NCBI GenBank assembly: GCA_016712105.1
Contig: JADJRU010000003.1
Location: 62,001 to 126,000 of the forward strand
DNA from: Ahniella sp.
GTDB taxonomy: Bacteria; Pseudomonadota; Gammaproteobacteria; Xanthomonadales; Ahniellaceae
Direction: 5' to 3'
Length of the DNA stretch: 64,000 bases
Below the pieces are notes generated by a model that was given only the letters and a program-made list of their open reading frames with translations, did not search any database and was not told where the DNA came from. Positions within the stretch are counted from its first letter, which is position 1. Every line of letters starts with the position of its first letter. Positions 41,595 to 50,713 of this stretch are shown piece after piece. Made by a program: the position numbers and the translations under genes.

Positions 41595-43497
41595 CTGGGC
41601 GAATCTGGCCGAACACAGCGGCCCTGGCGCCCCGCACTCGCTGCGCAGGCGGCTGGTCATGACGACACTCGCCATCGCGATGGTCCAGTTCTTCTATTGG
41701 TTCGGCCTGCACAATTGGCTGTTCAAGGCAGGCGAACGCCCACAGACGCTGCCGACCCGTGATTTTGCGGTCGCATCCATAGCGGCACCGACGCTCGCGG
41801 CGCTCAAGGAAGCAACTTACAAACCGGTGACCTTGCCGCACACGGAATGTTGCGACACGGGTTACCGCGCACTTCGTTTCTACGTGGATCTGCCCGAGGT
41901 GCCCGCACAGGGGTTGGATGTCATTCCACTGATGGGCAACGACAACCTGATGATCGTGCTGAACGGCCTCATTCTGAGACTGGACGGCCGGATCGAGCTC
42001 GATCGAATCACTTATCACGGCAACAACCGAACAATCACTTTGGCCCCGGCAGGTGTGCTGCGCCAAGGCGAAAACGAGTTCGTTCTTGTGGTCGCGCGAA
42101 GTGTGGTGCCCTACTTCGACATGAGCCGACCCGTCATCGGGGCCCACGAAGAGATCCGACCGAAGGTCGCCAAACGAGCCTGGCTGCTGGATGGTTACCG
42201 GGATCAGGCCATCGCCGTGGGCCTGGTCATCTCGCTGCTTGCGCTGGTCCTGCTGCTGCGCTCGAACCATCGTGCCTACGCCCTGTGGCTGTTTCTGCTG
42301 GTGGCCATCTGGACCACGCGTGACATCTATTTCCGCTGGGTCGACCCCCCGATCTCGCCACAATGGCGGCTGTGGACGTATTTCGCGCTGACCACGGCAC
42401 TCCCCGTGGCATGGCTCAATTTTGCGAACGTCTGGACCGGTCGCCCCTGGTCGTGGCTGGCACCAGTGTCGGGATTAGCCTGGCTCACAGCTGCCGGCGC
42501 GTTCGGGTACCTGATCGTCTTGCGCTCCGAAAACGGCTACGACGCCAGCAGTTCCCTTTCCAATGTCTTCGGCATCGTGATGGGTGCCTTCGCCCTGGTG
42601 CGCTTTCTTTGGCATTTGCTCCGCGTGCCCGACCAACGATATTGGGAAGTGGCGCTGTTCCTGTTGCTGATCACGCTGATGGGCATGGAATTCCTGTGGC
42701 AATGGATGTGGAGCATCAGTACCGGCAACGTCACCAACACGCTGCCGATCCTGCTGATCGCTTTCGTCGCGGCCTTCCTCAGCCGCAACGTGCGCCTGTT
42801 CCGCTCGATGAACGACATCAATGCGCTACTCAAGGAACAACTGGCTGCGCGCGAGAAGGAGCTGGCTGAACAGTACGCTCGGCAGGGCGAACTGCTGCGT
42901 CGGGAAACGCTTCTGGAAGAACGTCGGCGACTCATGGGTGAGATGCATGACGGCATCGGCGGCCAGCTGGTCAGCCTGATGCATGCCAACCGTCACAAGG
43001 CGATGAGCGCCCCGGAACTGAACGAAGCACTGACCGCGGTTGCTGAAGAACTTCGCCTGGTGATCGACTCGCTCGACACGGTGGGCAGTTCGGTCGGCAC
43101 GGCACTCGCCAACTACCGCCGGCGCATCGAGCCGCGACTCAAGGCCGCCGGCATCACCCTGCGCTGGTCGAATGAACTCGACACCGACACACCTGGACAG
43201 GGACCCCGGGAAGTCCTGCATGTCTGCCGGATCGTGCAGGAAGCGGTGACCAATGCGCTGAAGCACTCCGGCTGCACGGAGATCCAACTCGCGTTGTCGG
43301 AAGATCCCGACTCACGTCGGCTGAAGATTCGTATGGCCGACAATGGTCGCGGCTTGCCGCCCGCGACCGAACCCGGGTCAGGCCACGGCCAGCGCAGCAT
43401 GCGAGAACGTGCCGAGGCGTTGGGTGGCACCCTTGCGGTGACCTCCGACAGCAATGGCACCGAGGTGGTCCTCGAAGTGCCCTTGACCGGTCTCTGA
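41572..43497 (+). CDS. NarL-type (HisKA_3) membrane histidine kinase with 7TMR-like input
   Basis: A 641-residue kinase. One helix near 30-50, an extracytoplasmic part of about 160 residues, then about seven helices (200-410, e.g. AVGLVISLLALVLLLRS), a linker coiled coil, and the HisKA_3 site GEMHDGIGGQLVSL. A compact HATPase follows (VQEAVTNALKHSG, DNGRGLPP). This is the NarX/DesK kinase class with a LuxR-type partner, none of which is adjacent. Its start lies 23 bases inside the ABC exporter gene. Confidence 0.9.
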   Translation: MGKKGLADWANLAEHSGPGAPHSLRRRLVMTTLAIAMVQFFYWFGLHNWLFKAGERPQTLPTRDFAVASIAAPTLAALKEATYKPVTLPHTECCDTGYRALRFYVDLPEVPAQGLDVIPLMGNDNLMIVLNGLILRLDGRIELDRITYHGNNRTITLAPAGVLRQGENEFVLVVARSVVPYFDMSRPVIGAHEEIRPKVAKRAWLLDGYRDQAIAVGLVISLLALVLLLRSNHRAYALWLFLLVAIWTTRDIYFRWVDPPISPQWRLWTYFALTTALPVAWLNFANVWTGRPWSWLAPVSGLAWLTAAGAFGYLIVLRSENGYDASSSLSNVFGIVMGAFALVRFLWHLLRVPDQRYWEVALFLLLITLMGMEFLWQWMWSISTGNVTNTLPILLIAFVAAFLSRNVRLFRSMNDINALLKEQLAAREKELAEQYARQGELLRRETLLEERRRLMGEMHDGIGGQLVSLMHANRHKAMSAPELNEALTAVAEELRLVIDSLDTVGSSVGTALANYRRRIEPRLKAAGITLRWSNELDTDTPGQGPREVLHVCRIVQEAVTNALKHSGCTEIQLALSEDPDSRRLKIRMADNGRGLPPATEPGSGHGQRSMRERAEALGGTLAVTSDSNGTEVVLEVPLTGL

Positions 43498-43577
43498 ATC
43501 GGCGTCTGCTCAGGCGGCCTTCGGCCACCTGCTCCCGCTGTCGACCCTTCGCGCCAACCTTGCCCTCATCTGCCTGT

Positions 43578-43685
43578 CGGCATCTTCTCCCGCAAGCGGG
43601 AGAAGACTTGTTTCGACCAGCAGCGACCCAGATCATCCCTTTTCCCGCGGTCAGCGGGAGAAGGTGGCCGAAGGCCGGATGAGGG
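43578..43685. repeat. REP-type pair of inverted hairpin units, locus 1
   Basis: CCCTCATCTGCC...CTTCTCCCGCAAGCGGGAGAAG (hairpin 43584-43605) is followed in the opposite orientation by TTTCCCGCGGTCAGCGGGAGAAGG and GGCCGAAGGCCGGATGAGGG (43641-43685). The same pair type recurs at 61688-61815. It lies between the kinase gene and the end of the peptidase fusion. Confidence 0.75.
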
Positions 43686-43695
43686 AAAGCTGGCC

Positions 43696-46600
43696 TCAGC
43701 CCTCGACGCTGACGCGCTTTCTGTTGTCGCTCGACACTCGGTCGATCAGCTTGTTGTACGGATCGATTCCAGCGTCATACGGCAGTTCGTCGACCGTGAA
43801 CTTCAACTCGCCGGCATTCTTGTCGATTCGGTGTTTGGCCAGGTAGAGCACTTTCTCCTTGTCCTCGCCAACACCATCCGGACGCGCAAAGATGCCGATG
43901 TCGATCTGGTCGTCGATGGCGACGTCCGTTTCCTTGCCGATACCGTCCGATTCCTTCTTCGCGGCTTGCCACGTCACCGTGACCTCGTAGCGATCATCCG
44001 GCAACTTGCGAGCCTTCGCGTCGACGAGTCGGTTGTCGAAGAAGCTGATGCGTTCGAACAGGTCGGTGATCAACTGCTGCTTGTCGGCAGGCGCAACCGC
44101 TCGCAGTTCGGCGAGGAACTCGGTCGACACCGTATACGGCGGTTCCTGGAACTTCACCTTGGCGATGTAGTTGCGCATGGCCAGATTGATCGCGTCGGCA
44201 CCGATTTCATCCTTCAATCGGTACATCACGAGAGATCCCTTTCGGTAGTGCACGTAACCCTGCTCGGACTCGACCTGCTTCAACGGGAGTTCCTCCAGGA
44301 TCTCGCCGCTTCGGCCACGCAGGTAACCGTCCAGTTCGTATTTCAGGAACTTGCGCATTCGCTCGGGACCATATTCCTGCTCCATGACCATCAGCGCCGA
44401 ATACTGCGACATGGTTTCGCTCATGATCGTGGCGCCCTGGGCATCGGCACCGATGACCTGATGCGCCCACCATTGATGAGCCAACTCATGCGCGGTGACG
44501 TAGAAGACATAGTCCACGGCATCCTCGGCGTCCACATTGGCGATGAAGCCGATCGCCTCCGAATAGGGAATCGTGTTCGGGAACGACTGGGCGAATGTCT
44601 CGTAATTCGGAAACTCGAGAATGCGGAACTGCCTGTGCTGATACGGCCCGAAGTTCTTCGTGAAGTAGTCCAGCGACTTCTTGGTGGCTTCGATCATGCG
44701 ATCGACGTTGTAGGGATGTTTGGCGTCGTAGTAGATCTCGATCGCGACATCGTTCCAGCGGTCCTTCTTCACCTCCCAATCGGCGCTCAGATATGCCCAG
44801 AACGGAAGGATGGGTGCATCCATCTCATAGCGGAAACAACGACGGTTGTTTTCGGTCCACTCGCGCTTCAGGTAACCCGGGGCCATCGCAATCTGGTCCG
44901 GACTGGTGCAGACCGTGCTCGCGAAATCGATCCAGTCGCCATCGTCCGAAATATAGGTCTCCGTGCGGGGCGCTTCGTCCAGTTTCGGCATCCGCCGCGG
45001 CGGCGATAGACCACGATCGCGGCGCTCGTTCCGATCGACGATTTCGACGCGCTGGTTGTACCCGAATTGCGGGAAGAACCCACCGTTGTTGAAGAACGTT
45101 CCGTTGAGATTGATCGAATTCGGCGCACCGGAGTTCGTGAATCCTTGGTGGCTGACTTCGATCGTGAACGGAAACTCGAATTCCGCGCCGGCTGCCAGGG
45201 GCGTATCGAACGTAAAGACATGCATGCCATTGGGCCGGTCTTCCAGCGTCTGTTTGGCACCCATGGGCCTGAGTTCCTGGACCGCAAACTCGGGATCCAG
45301 GAATACCGTCATCTTGTCGAGTGGCGTGGCGTGTTTGTTCTTCACGCGATATTTGCCTTCGATCCGCACACGACGCTCCGCGGGAAAGATGTCGACCTGC
45401 GCGTCCGCCGCGATGATCTTCGGCTGCAACTCGTCCTCGATCTTGCGCCAGGCCTTCTCGTAGTCGGCCTGAAGGTCGAGTTGTTTGTCGCCTGCCCGGT
45501 AGGGATTCAGCACGGTCGTGTTGTACAGGATGAATCCGGCCAGACCGAGCGTCGCCGCGACCGTACCCAACAGTGCGTAGCCGGCACCGCCTCGCAGTCG
45601 CGTCCGCGCGACCGAGATCCGATGGCGGAATGGCTCCGGTGTTCCGCGAACCCAGAACGCGGCGGCGACCAGCAAGGCGGCCAGCGTGAACAGGGTCCAG
45701 TACGACTGGAACCAGGCCCATCCACCAAGGAAGTGACCAAAGCCGTTCATGTCGGAGTACGGCGTTTGTGGCGCACTCGCAAAGTTGACGAGGTTGTGGT
45801 CGAAGTCCAGTACGCCCAGCACGATCTGCGAGAGAACGATGCCGATGGTCAGCAGGTAGCCGACAAACTTGTGATGCGTGATCACCTGGAACACGATCGA
45901 CAGCCAGCCGATCAGGACGAACGTGACGGCCGGGATCGCCAGGCCAACCAGGTACAGCATGGGTTCCAGCCTCGTGAAACCCTGCAGTAGCTGGTAACCC
46001 ATACACCACAGTGCACCGACCAGGAAAAACAGCACCACGACGACCAACAGGGCCGAGGCCTTGGCGGCCAGCGGCACCCAGTTCGGCACCGGGAACGCGT
46101 CGATCACGCCATCCAGACGGGCACTTCGTTCACGCCAGACCAGTTCGCCGGCATAAAACATGACGACAAAAATCAGCAGGAACGCGTACGAGCCCTGGAT
46201 TGACTGCAGCATCTGCGCCGTGACCGGATACAGGGGCGTGTCGTACATCGGCGCCGAGCCTTCCAGCGTACCGATGAGGTTCATCAGGCCGAACGCCACC
46301 ATGATCTGGAACGGCACCGACTTCAGTACATGCCAGGTATCGAACCGCGTCTGCTTCCAGTATTGACGCAGGGAACCCATGGCCCCACTGGGCGCGGGCG
46401 TCCGCACGATGCGCGCCATCGGGGCCTTGAGATTGGCGATCTCTGCCGGCTTGGCCTTGCGCTTGAACCAGGGTTTGCCGGTCCCCAGACGTTGGGTACG
46501 GAACAGGCGCAGAGTCGCCACCATCAGCACCGAAGCGACCGTCAGCCACAAGGCCCGGTTCGCGAGGACGTATCCGGACATGCCGGGCAACAGGGTATTG

Positions 46601-47283
46601 CGCTCCTCGGCAGTCCAGTACCGCGCTGTGAGGTTCAGTGCCCGGGCACCAAAGGGATCGGCGAGTGCGGCAACCCAGAGGTTGTCGAGGTCACGGGTAA
46701 ACGTGCCCGCCACGGCCCACAAGACAAAAAACGCGAGAATCGCCAGATACACACCGAGAATGCTGCGTGTCAGCGCCGCAAACAACATGATCAATGCGGC
46801 CGAGAAAATCAGATTGGGCAATACGAACACGGCGAGGCCATAAACAAACGGGCCCAGCGAGAAAGGCCCCAGCCGGGCGGCATCGATCCACGGCATCGCG
46901 GCACCCAGCATCAGCGCCAGGGCCACGCCGAAGTAGATCAGCATCGACACGAGGACGCCCGCACTGAATCGGCCGAGCAAGTAACTCTTGGCACCAATTG
47001 GCTTGGAGAAGAACAGTTCCGAGGTGTTCATTTCGAAGTCGCGCAACAACGCGCCGCCGACAAAAGCACCGGAAATGAACAGGCCCAGGATCGTGAACAC
47101 GTTGAGGAACTGGATGATCACGAACGGTGCATTACGGTGCACGTTGCCGATCGAGCCACCGATCTGCACGGCATCACTGGTCGTGGCCGCGAATGCAAAC
47201 AGCGCAAATACGCCGATCCCGATCCACAGCAGAGGCGAGCGCCATTGAAAGCGCAAATCGAACTTCAGGAATTCAAGAAACAT
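43696..47283 (-). CDS. ABC-2 permease fused to M1-family zinc peptidase
   Basis: A 1195-residue protein. Residues 1-270 hold six helices of an ABC-2 permease, with a second permease block of about six helices at about 320-620. From about 650 to the end it is a periplasmic M1-type metallopeptidase, with HELAHQWWAHQV at about 930 and a Glu in MSETMSQYSAL 20 residues on (the family's spacing, one more than classical M1). It is encoded 11 bases after its ATPase on the same strand, so it is the transport subunit. Such fusions are known but unstudied; the idea is an exporter whose cargo is trimmed at the outside. Confidence 0.88.
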   Translation of the reverse strand: MFLEFLKFDLRFQWRSPLLWIGIGVFALFAFAATTSDAVQIGGSIGNVHRNAPFVIIQFLNVFTILGLFISGAFVGGALLRDFEMNTSELFFSKPIGAKSYLLGRFSAGVLVSMLIYFGVALALMLGAAMPWIDAARLGPFSLGPFVYGLAVFVLPNLIFSAALIMLFAALTRSILGVYLAILAFFVLWAVAGTFTRDLDNLWVAALADPFGARALNLTARYWTAEERNTLLPGMSGYVLANRALWLTVASVLMVATLRLFRTQRLGTGKPWFKRKAKPAEIANLKAPMARIVRTPAPSGAMGSLRQYWKQTRFDTWHVLKSVPFQIMVAFGLMNLIGTLEGSAPMYDTPLYPVTAQMLQSIQGSYAFLLIFVVMFYAGELVWRERSARLDGVIDAFPVPNWVPLAAKASALLVVVVLFFLVGALWCMGYQLLQGFTRLEPMLYLVGLAIPAVTFVLIGWLSIVFQVITHHKFVGYLLTIGIVLSQIVLGVLDFDHNLVNFASAPQTPYSDMNGFGHFLGGWAWFQSYWTLFTLAALLVAAAFWVRGTPEPFRHRISVARTRLRGGAGYALLGTVAATLGLAGFILYNTTVLNPYRAGDKQLDLQADYEKAWRKIEDELQPKIIAADAQVDIFPAERRVRIEGKYRVKNKHATPLDKMTVFLDPEFAVQELRPMGAKQTLEDRPNGMHVFTFDTPLAAGAEFEFPFTIEVSHQGFTNSGAPNSINLNGTFFNNGGFFPQFGYNQRVEIVDRNERRDRGLSPPRRMPKLDEAPRTETYISDDGDWIDFASTVCTSPDQIAMAPGYLKREWTENNRRCFRYEMDAPILPFWAYLSADWEVKKDRWNDVAIEIYYDAKHPYNVDRMIEATKKSLDYFTKNFGPYQHRQFRILEFPNYETFAQSFPNTIPYSEAIGFIANVDAEDAVDYVFYVTAHELAHQWWAHQVIGADAQGATIMSETMSQYSALMVMEQEYGPERMRKFLKYELDGYLRGRSGEILEELPLKQVESEQGYVHYRKGSLVMYRLKDEIGADAINLAMRNYIAKVKFQEPPYTVSTEFLAELRAVAPADKQQLITDLFERISFFDNRLVDAKARKLPDDRYEVTVTWQAAKKESDGIGKETDVAIDDQIDIGIFARPDGVGEDKEKVLYLAKHRIDKNAGELKFTVDELPYDAGIDPYNKLIDRVSSDNRKRVSVEG

Positions 47284-47294
47284 GGTCGTTGCCC

Positions 47295-48176
47295 TCAGGC
47301 GGCCTTGGCACGGTGGCGGGACAATTCCCCGAAGTAGACATCTTCAAGTCCGGCGCTGATCGGCTCGAAGCCCTCGCCTGGATTGCTGTCTGCCATCACG
47401 TGCACTACCGGTCGGCCTCCGACCAGACGTGTCGACAACACCTTCATCTGTGCCCTCAAAACGTCCAACTGGTCTTTTGCGACAGTCTTGCGCCAGACCC
47501 GCCCCTCTACACTGCGGATCGCTTCCAGCGGCTCGCCGCTGAGCAGCACTTCGCCCTGGTTGATGATCGCCATCTGTGGACACAGGTCGGTCACGTCTTC
47601 GACGATGTGCGTCGACAGGATCACCACGACCTGTTCGCCGATTTCACCGAGCAGGTTGAGAAAGCGGTTGCGCTCCTCGGGATCGAGACCGGCGGTCGGT
47701 TCGTCGACAATCACGAGCCGCGGCGACCCGATCAGCGCCTGCGCAATGCCAAAGCGCTGCCGCATGCCGCCGGAGAAACCACCAAGTTTCTGCTTGCGAA
47801 CCGCCCACAGATTGACCTGGTTCAAGAGCGCTTCGACAACCTGCTTGCGCTCACCTGACTGCACGAAACCCTTGAGCGCGGCAAAATGATCGAGCAGGTC
47901 TTCTGCACTGACTTTCGGATACACACCAAAGTCCTGCGGCAGGTAACCGAGCACACGGCGCACCGCATCCTTGTCCTTCAGCACGTCGATTTCATCCAGC
48001 TGTGCACTGCCGGAATCGGCTTCCTGCAGCGTGGCCAAGGTGCGCATCAAGGACGACTTGCCGGCGCCGTTCGGGCCCAACAGGCCAAACATGCCCTTCG
48101 GGATGTTCAGGTTGACCGACTTCAAGGCCTGAACGCCGTTGGCGTACGTCTTGGACAGATTCTGGATGTTCAGCAT
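47295..48176 (-). CDS. ABC transporter ATP-binding protein, partner of the peptidase fusion
   Basis: A 293-residue ATPase with Walker A GPNGAGKSS, Q-loop YLPQDFGVYP, signature FSGGMRQRFGIAQA, Walker B LVIVDEPTAGLD and H-loop STHIVED. The C-terminal 70 residues form an extra domain. It sits 11 bases upstream of the fused permease-peptidase and drives it. A long gap of 167 bases precedes yebC. Confidence 0.93.
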   Translation of the reverse strand: MLNIQNLSKTYANGVQALKSVNLNIPKGMFGLLGPNGAGKSSLMRTLATLQEADSGSAQLDEIDVLKDKDAVRRVLGYLPQDFGVYPKVSAEDLLDHFAALKGFVQSGERKQVVEALLNQVNLWAVRKQKLGGFSGGMRQRFGIAQALIGSPRLVIVDEPTAGLDPEERNRFLNLLGEIGEQVVVILSTHIVEDVTDLCPQMAIINQGEVLLSGEPLEAIRSVEGRVWRKTVAKDQLDVLRAQMKVLSTRLVGGRPVVHVMADSNPGEGFEPISAGLEDVYFGELSRHRAKAA

Positions 48177-48343
48177 GACTTCCCCGTCTCGTTATGGTTT
48201 GTATCGTGCATGCTGGCGGGTCGCGGGGCCTCGGGCACATGCTGTTTGTCATGTTCCGGGGGATGACCAATGGCCCATCCCGGCAGGAAAACGGCCGGCC
48301 AAGGCGGTATCCTTGTGCTCTTTTGAATCGTCGGGATCGTGTC

Positions 48344-49085
48344 ATGGCAGGTCATTCCAAGTGGGCCAATATCCAGCATCGCAAGGGCAAGCAGGACGCC
48401 GTTCGCGGTCGCATGTTCACCAAGATCAACCGCGAGATCTTCGTCGCGGCGCGGGAAGGCGGCGGTGATGCCACCACGAACGCGCGCTTGCGCGTCGCCC
48501 TGGACAAGGCGTTTCTCGCCAACATGCCGAAAGACACCGTCGAACGTGCCATCAAGAAGGCCACGGGCGAACTCGAGGGGCGCCAGTTACGAGACGATCC
48601 GATATGAAGGGTACGCTCCGGGTGGAATTGCCGTGATCGTCGATTGTCTGACCGACAACCGGACCCGCACGGTCGCCGATGTGCGCCACGCGTTCGTGAA
48701 GTACGGCGGCAACCTGGGGACGGACGGTTCGGTCGCTTTCCTGTTCAAGAAGCTGGGCGTGTTGAGTTACGCACCGGGCACCAACGAGGATCAAATCACC
48801 GAGGCCGCGATCGAAGCGGGCGCCGATGACATCGTGGTGCATCCGGACGACGCCAGCATCGATGTGTTGTGTGCACCCGAGGCGTTTGCGCAGGTGCTGG
48901 CTGCCATGCAGAAAGCCGGCTTCAAGCCCGACCAGGCCGAAATCACGATGCGTGCCGACAATGATGTCGCGGTCGAGGGTGAAACCGCGCAGCAGGTGGT
49001 CAAGCTGCTCGACAAGCTGGAAGAACTCGACGACGTGCAGAATGTCTATTCGAATGCGGAGCTTGGCGCCGACGCCTACGCATGA
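48344..49085 (+). CDS. yebC: YebC/PmpR-family regulatory protein (frameshifted)
   Basis: The start MAGHSKWANIQHRKGKQDA and the later block YEGYAPGGIAVIVDCLTDN, then VRHAFVKYGGNLGTDGSVA, are YebC throughout. The family is a ribosome-associated factor that relieves stalling and was earlier viewed as a transcription factor. The frame breaks at GGGG (48577-48580): one fewer G gives the junction LEGASYETIRYEGY and one 246-residue frame, the E. coli length. It heads the yebC-ruvC-ruvA operon. Confidence 0.92.
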
Positions 49086-49600
49086 CGCGCATTCTTGGCA
49101 TCGATCCCGGCAGCCAGCGTACCGGCATCGGCTTGATCGATGCGGACGACCGCGGGCAGATGACGGTCGTTCACCAGACGACGCTGAAGCTGCTCGACAA
49201 CGAAAATTTCGCGCTGCGGCTCAAGCAGATCTTCGATGACCTCAGTGCGATCCTGCGCGAATACAAACCGGAAGAAGTGGCCATCGAGCGGGTGTTCATG
49301 GCCAAGAACCCGGACTCGGCACTGAAACTCGGCCAGGCGCGCGGCGCGGCCATCTGTGCGGTCGTGAATACCGGCCTCGGCATCAGTGAATATGCGCCGA
49401 AGGAAATCAAACAAGCCGTAGTGGGCAGTGGTGGCGCCGACAAGGCGCAGATCCAGCACATGGTCGGCATGCTGCTCGGCATTCGTGAAAAGCTTCAAGC
49501 CGACGCTGCCGACGCATTGGCGATCGCGATCACCCACGCGCACACACGCGCCACCATCGCCCGGATCGGTATTCCGCGCACGGCCTGGCGCAGACGATAA
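49082..49600 (+). CDS. ruvC: crossover junction endodeoxyribonuclease RuvC
   Basis: A 172-residue Holliday junction resolvase. The catalytic Asp is in ILGIDPGSQRTGIG, the Glu in EVAIERVFM, and the C-terminal DAADALAIAITH carries the last two acidic residues. It overlaps the end of yebC (ATGA) and is followed by ruvA after 9 bases. Confidence 0.96.
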   Translation: MTRILGIDPGSQRTGIGLIDADDRGQMTVVHQTTLKLLDNENFALRLKQIFDDLSAILREYKPEEVAIERVFMAKNPDSALKLGQARGAAICAVVNTGLGISEYAPKEIKQAVVGSGGADKAQIQHMVGMLLGIREKLQADAADALAIAITHAHTRATIARIGIPRTAWRRR

Positions 49601-49609
49601 GGAGCTCAC

Positions 49610-50209
49610 ATGATCGGTCGCCTCAAAGGTATTCTGGTTTCGAAGCAACCACCGGCGTTGATGATCGATGTGAACGGCATCGGTTATGAACTCGAAGCGC
49701 CGATGTCGACGATCTACGAATTGCCCGAGATCGGGCGCGAAGTGGTGCTCATCACCCACTACGCGGTCAGGGAAGACGCGGTGGCGCTTTATGGTTTCCA
49801 TCGGGAGAGCGAGCGCAGCCTGTTCCGTACTTTGCTGAAGGTCAGCGGTATCGGCGCGAAGACGGCTCTGGCGATCCTCTCCGGCGTGAGTGTCGACGAG
49901 TTCGCGCGATTCGTGCAGACCGGCGACATCAGTTCGCTGACCCGCATCCCCGGCATCGGCAAGAAGACCGCCGAGCGGATCATTGTCGAACTGCGCGATC
50001 GAGTGGATGGACTCGTGGGCAGCATGACCACACTCCCGGCTGGCGGTGGCAAGGGTGTCGCGCATGATCCAGTGGCCGAAGCCAGTGCGGCACTCAGCCA
50101 GTTCGGATACAAACCGGCGGAAGTGCAGAAACTCATCAAGGAAGCAGCCGAAACCGGCGACACCGCCGAAGCGATCATCCGCAAGGCACTGAAGGCCGCA
50201 CTGCGCTGA
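49610..50209 (+). CDS. ruvA: Holliday junction DNA helicase subunit RuvA
   Basis: A 199-residue RuvA. Domain I MIGRLKGILVSKQPP, the two helix-hairpin-helix motifs in SGIGAKTALAIL and IPGIGKKTAERII, and the RuvB-binding domain III at the end (AEASAALSQFGYKPAEVQKL). A GGAG ribosome site precedes the ATG. The usual third gene, ruvB, is not next; a REP-like sequence and a convergent gene come instead. Confidence 0.96.
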   Translation: MIGRLKGILVSKQPPALMIDVNGIGYELEAPMSTIYELPEIGREVVLITHYAVREDAVALYGFHRESERSLFRTLLKVSGIGAKTALAILSGVSVDEFARFVQTGDISSLTRIPGIGKKTAERIIVELRDRVDGLVGSMTTLPAGGGKGVAHDPVAEASAALSQFGYKPAEVQKLIKEAAETGDTAEAIIRKALKAALR

Positions 50210-50212
50210 CGC

Positions 50213-50251
50213 CGTCATCGCGAGTCGGCCCACAACACTCGTCATCGCGAG
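50213..50251. repeat. two GTCATCGCGAG units downstream of ruvA
   Basis: CGTCATCGCGAG at 50213-50224 and again at 50240-50251, followed by CCCGCAGGGCGCGGCGAT. The second copy covers the last codons of the convergent sufU gene, so the SufU tail appears repeat-encoded. Confidence 0.6.
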
Positions 50252-50713
50252 CCCGCAGGGCGCGGCGATCTCAGTCTTGAGGACAAAGCCTGACGGAAGG
50301 CGCTGACCGGCAACAACGCACATTTGCGTCGCGCGGGCGCAGCCTTCAACTCAATGAACGCAGCGAGGTCTCCGAGCAGGTCAGGCGCATCGGTGTTGCC
50401 ATGTTGAATCGCATGGTCCGCTTCGTCGAGCAGCCGCAGTGCCGCAGCACGCGAATGGCCGAGCAGCAAGCCGCACAGGATCGAGGCGGCAGCCGTGCAG
50501 ATCGCGCAACTGTCGCCCTGGAACGTCGCCTGGCCAATCTGATCATCGGAACCCAGCAACAAGGCCACGTCGATCTGGTCGCCACACGAGCGATTCTCGG
50601 CAGCACCTCGATGACTGGCCTCGGGCAAGACCACTAAATCCGACCGGCGCCCGGTTGTGGCGCAACACGAGATCGCTATAGACAGCGCTGATGGATGGCG
50701 TGGAATCACTCAT
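50242..50713 (-). CDS. sufU: SufU-like iron-sulfur cluster scaffold (frameshifted)
   Basis: The start MSDSTPSISAVYSDLVLRHN matches SufU, and the later blocks are also family-like: AENRSCGDQIDVALLL (first cysteine), FQGDSCAICTAAASILCG (second), ARRKCALLPVSAFRQAL (third). One extra base, likely in AA at 50627-50628, separates the two parts; correction gives 156 residues and three cysteines for cluster or zinc binding. Its start overlaps the HrpA stop (ATGA at 50710-50713). No sufBCDS genes are next to it. Confidence 0.82.

Noticed and set aside
48194..48340. An N-terminal extension of YebC from 48194
   Set aside because: YebC starts with MAGHSKWAN in the family, at 48344; the upstream codons are the intergenic region.
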